Part shown: positions 7,057 to 7,996 of the stretch, piece by piece
Layout: each line of letters begins with the position of its first letter
How positions within the stretch are numbered: position 1 is the first letter of the stretch
Source: Tannerella sp.
Lineage (GTDB): Bacteria > Bacteroidota > Bacteroidia > Bacteroidales > Tannerellaceae
Length of the DNA stretch: 7,996 nt
Assembly: GCA_031277235.1 (NCBI GenBank)
Contig: JAITMT010000304.1
Span: forward strand, 1-7,996
Direction: 5' to 3'
Notes under the pieces: model-generated
Databases searched by the model: none
The model's input: the letters and a program-made list of their open reading frames with translations, nothing else
Told to the model about the DNA's origin: nothing
Program-made: the position numbers and the translations under genes

Positions 7057-7996
7057 TTATTGATTTACATTCAAAATCAGTTCCGACAAAACCAAATCAT
7101 AAAACCTTGCGACCTCATCTAATGATTTTAACGCTTCTGTGTAATTATTGGTTGCTAAATTAGCAAAATATGCCACTCGATTTAATTCACCTCTAACTAA
7201 ACTGCGTTCCATATCCCAAAAATCTTTAGAATAATAAGGCGATTTATAATTTGGAACAACCACCATATCGTAGATATGGGCAAAAGCTTTTTCAGGGTGT
7301 TTGCGCAGCAAACGACCTCGCCTTTGAATAAATTGACGGGGATTGCCTGTACTTGAAGCAAAAATACCGTATTCGGCTCGCGGTACATCAACGCCCTCGT
7401 CTAAACATTTCATTGCAAACAGTACTTTGATTTGCCCGTCTTCAAAACCCTGTAAAATGTCTTTTCTTTCGACTTTACTGTTTTTGCCAGTGTATGTGTT
7501 GCATGTTGTGTTAGGAAAAATATGTTTTGTTGTGTCAAGCATTTTTTTGATAATGGTTTCTTCGTAAATATCTGTATCAGAATCGTTATCAGAGTTGGAA
7601 TATGAAATTGCCTCGTCCGAATCATACATCTTTCTGCCTTCGGGGACATATACAAAACAATACTTCAATTTGTCCTGTCCAATTTCAGTGATTATTTCCT
7701 CGAAAATACGCATTTTGTCATCCGCTTTGTGTAGTATACGTTTGCGTAACATCAAAAGTTTTTTTGCTTTCTGACCGTCTTTGAATTGTTTGGTTGTACT
7801 GTCAAATAATCGCAAAAGTTGTTCGGTAATTTTTGCGTATTCCTGCATTTCATCGTCATTCAGCAAAACAATTTTAGGATAATAGCAATATTCCATTAAC
7901 CGACCTTCTTCAATGGCTTTCTTCATTGAAAAGCTATAAACATACGGAGGCTTGTCGTTGAAAAAACTTTCCAATTCAGCAGTACCCTCCTCGTCG
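7057..7996 (-). CDS. SF2 DEAD/DEAH-type helicase, C-terminal half (5' end beyond the window)
   Basis: The visible 312 residues are open to the right edge, so the N-terminal RecA domain with Walker A and DEAD/DEAH motifs is not seen. The first visible residues, DEEGTAELESFF, then VYSFSMKKAIEEGRLMEYCYYP, are the inter-domain junction of restriction/defence-type SF2 helicases. Domain 2 shows KYCFVYVPEG (motif IV region), TGKNSKVERKDIL, motif V LDEGVDVP (bases 7381-7404) and motif VI QFIQRRGRLLR (bases 7303-7335) with its arginine fingers. The tail contains ERSLVRGELNRVAYFANLA, as in helicases of restriction-like systems. An acidic Ser/Asp/Asn-rich stretch (SNSDNDSDTD) interrupts domain 2 between motifs IV and V. 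The TTG at 7972-7974 is internal to this frame and not the start. This is the first visible gene of the operon, and further genes may precede it. It is predicted to translocate on or unwind DNA; polarity and substrate are unknown. Confidence 0.93.
   Translation of the reverse strand, partial: DEEGTAELESFFNDKPPYVYSFSMKKAIEEGRLMEYCYYPKIVLLNDDEMQEYAKITEQLLRLFDSTTKQFKDGQKAKKLLMLRKRILHKADDKMRIFEEIITEIGQDKLKYCFVYVPEGRKMYDSDEAISYSNSDNDSDTDIYEETIIKKMLDTTKHIFPNTTCNTYTGKNSKVERKDILQGFEDGQIKVLFAMKCLDEGVDVPRAEYGIFASSTGNPRQFIQRRGRLLRKHPEKAFAHIYDMVVVPNYKSPYYSKDFWDMERSLVRGELNRVAYFANLATNNYTEALKSLDEVARFYDLVLSELILNVNQ

Noticed and set aside
4186..7996. Calling the operon a known Dnd, Lamassu, Septu or Hachiman system
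   Set aside because: No DndB/DndC sulfur-transfer protein, no LmuA-type nuclease, no HNH protein and no HamA-like partner is visible. The ATPase resemblance alone is not enough to name a system.

Overview
The window looks like a chromosomal segment of a Bacteroidetes (probably Bacteroidales) bacterium. The evidence is the glutamyl-tRNA synthetase, which carries a form of the protein I know from this phylum, the four-base overlap joining it to waaA, the weak or absent Shine-Dalgarno sequences, and a TAnnTTTG-type promoter element. This assignment rests on recalled family features, not on a search.

Left part (1-2603, + strand): the 3' three-quarters or more of gltX (glutamyl-tRNA synthetase), which overlaps waaA (Kdo transferase of lipid A biosynthesis) by four bases. 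These are housekeeping genes for translation and outer-membrane lipopolysaccharide. Middle (2714-3922, - strand): a polytopic DUF418/YeiB-type membrane protein that converges on waaA across about 110 bp. A short A/T-rich stretch (3923-4185) follows. It holds a probable promoter for the DUF418 gene and a decayed N-terminal stub of an AAA+ ATPase of the DUF4143-associated type. The stub's P-loop is broken and it has in-frame stops.

Right part (4186-7996, - strand): a tightly packed, A/T-richer operon that continues past the right edge. In transcription order it encodes an SF2 helicase (only the C-terminal half is visible), an unrecognised 71-aa acidic protein, a 712-aa Rad50/SbcC/DndD-like coiled-coil ATPase with one CxxC pair between its coiled-coil arms, and a 165-aa protein that faintly resembles small Dnd-associated proteins. 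Spacers between the genes are 12, 3 and 3 bases. The combination suggests a DNA-processing, probably anti-phage or anti-plasmid, system. I cannot match it to a named one, and its upstream genes (possibly a nuclease or modification enzyme) lie outside the window. It is the most interesting part of the window.
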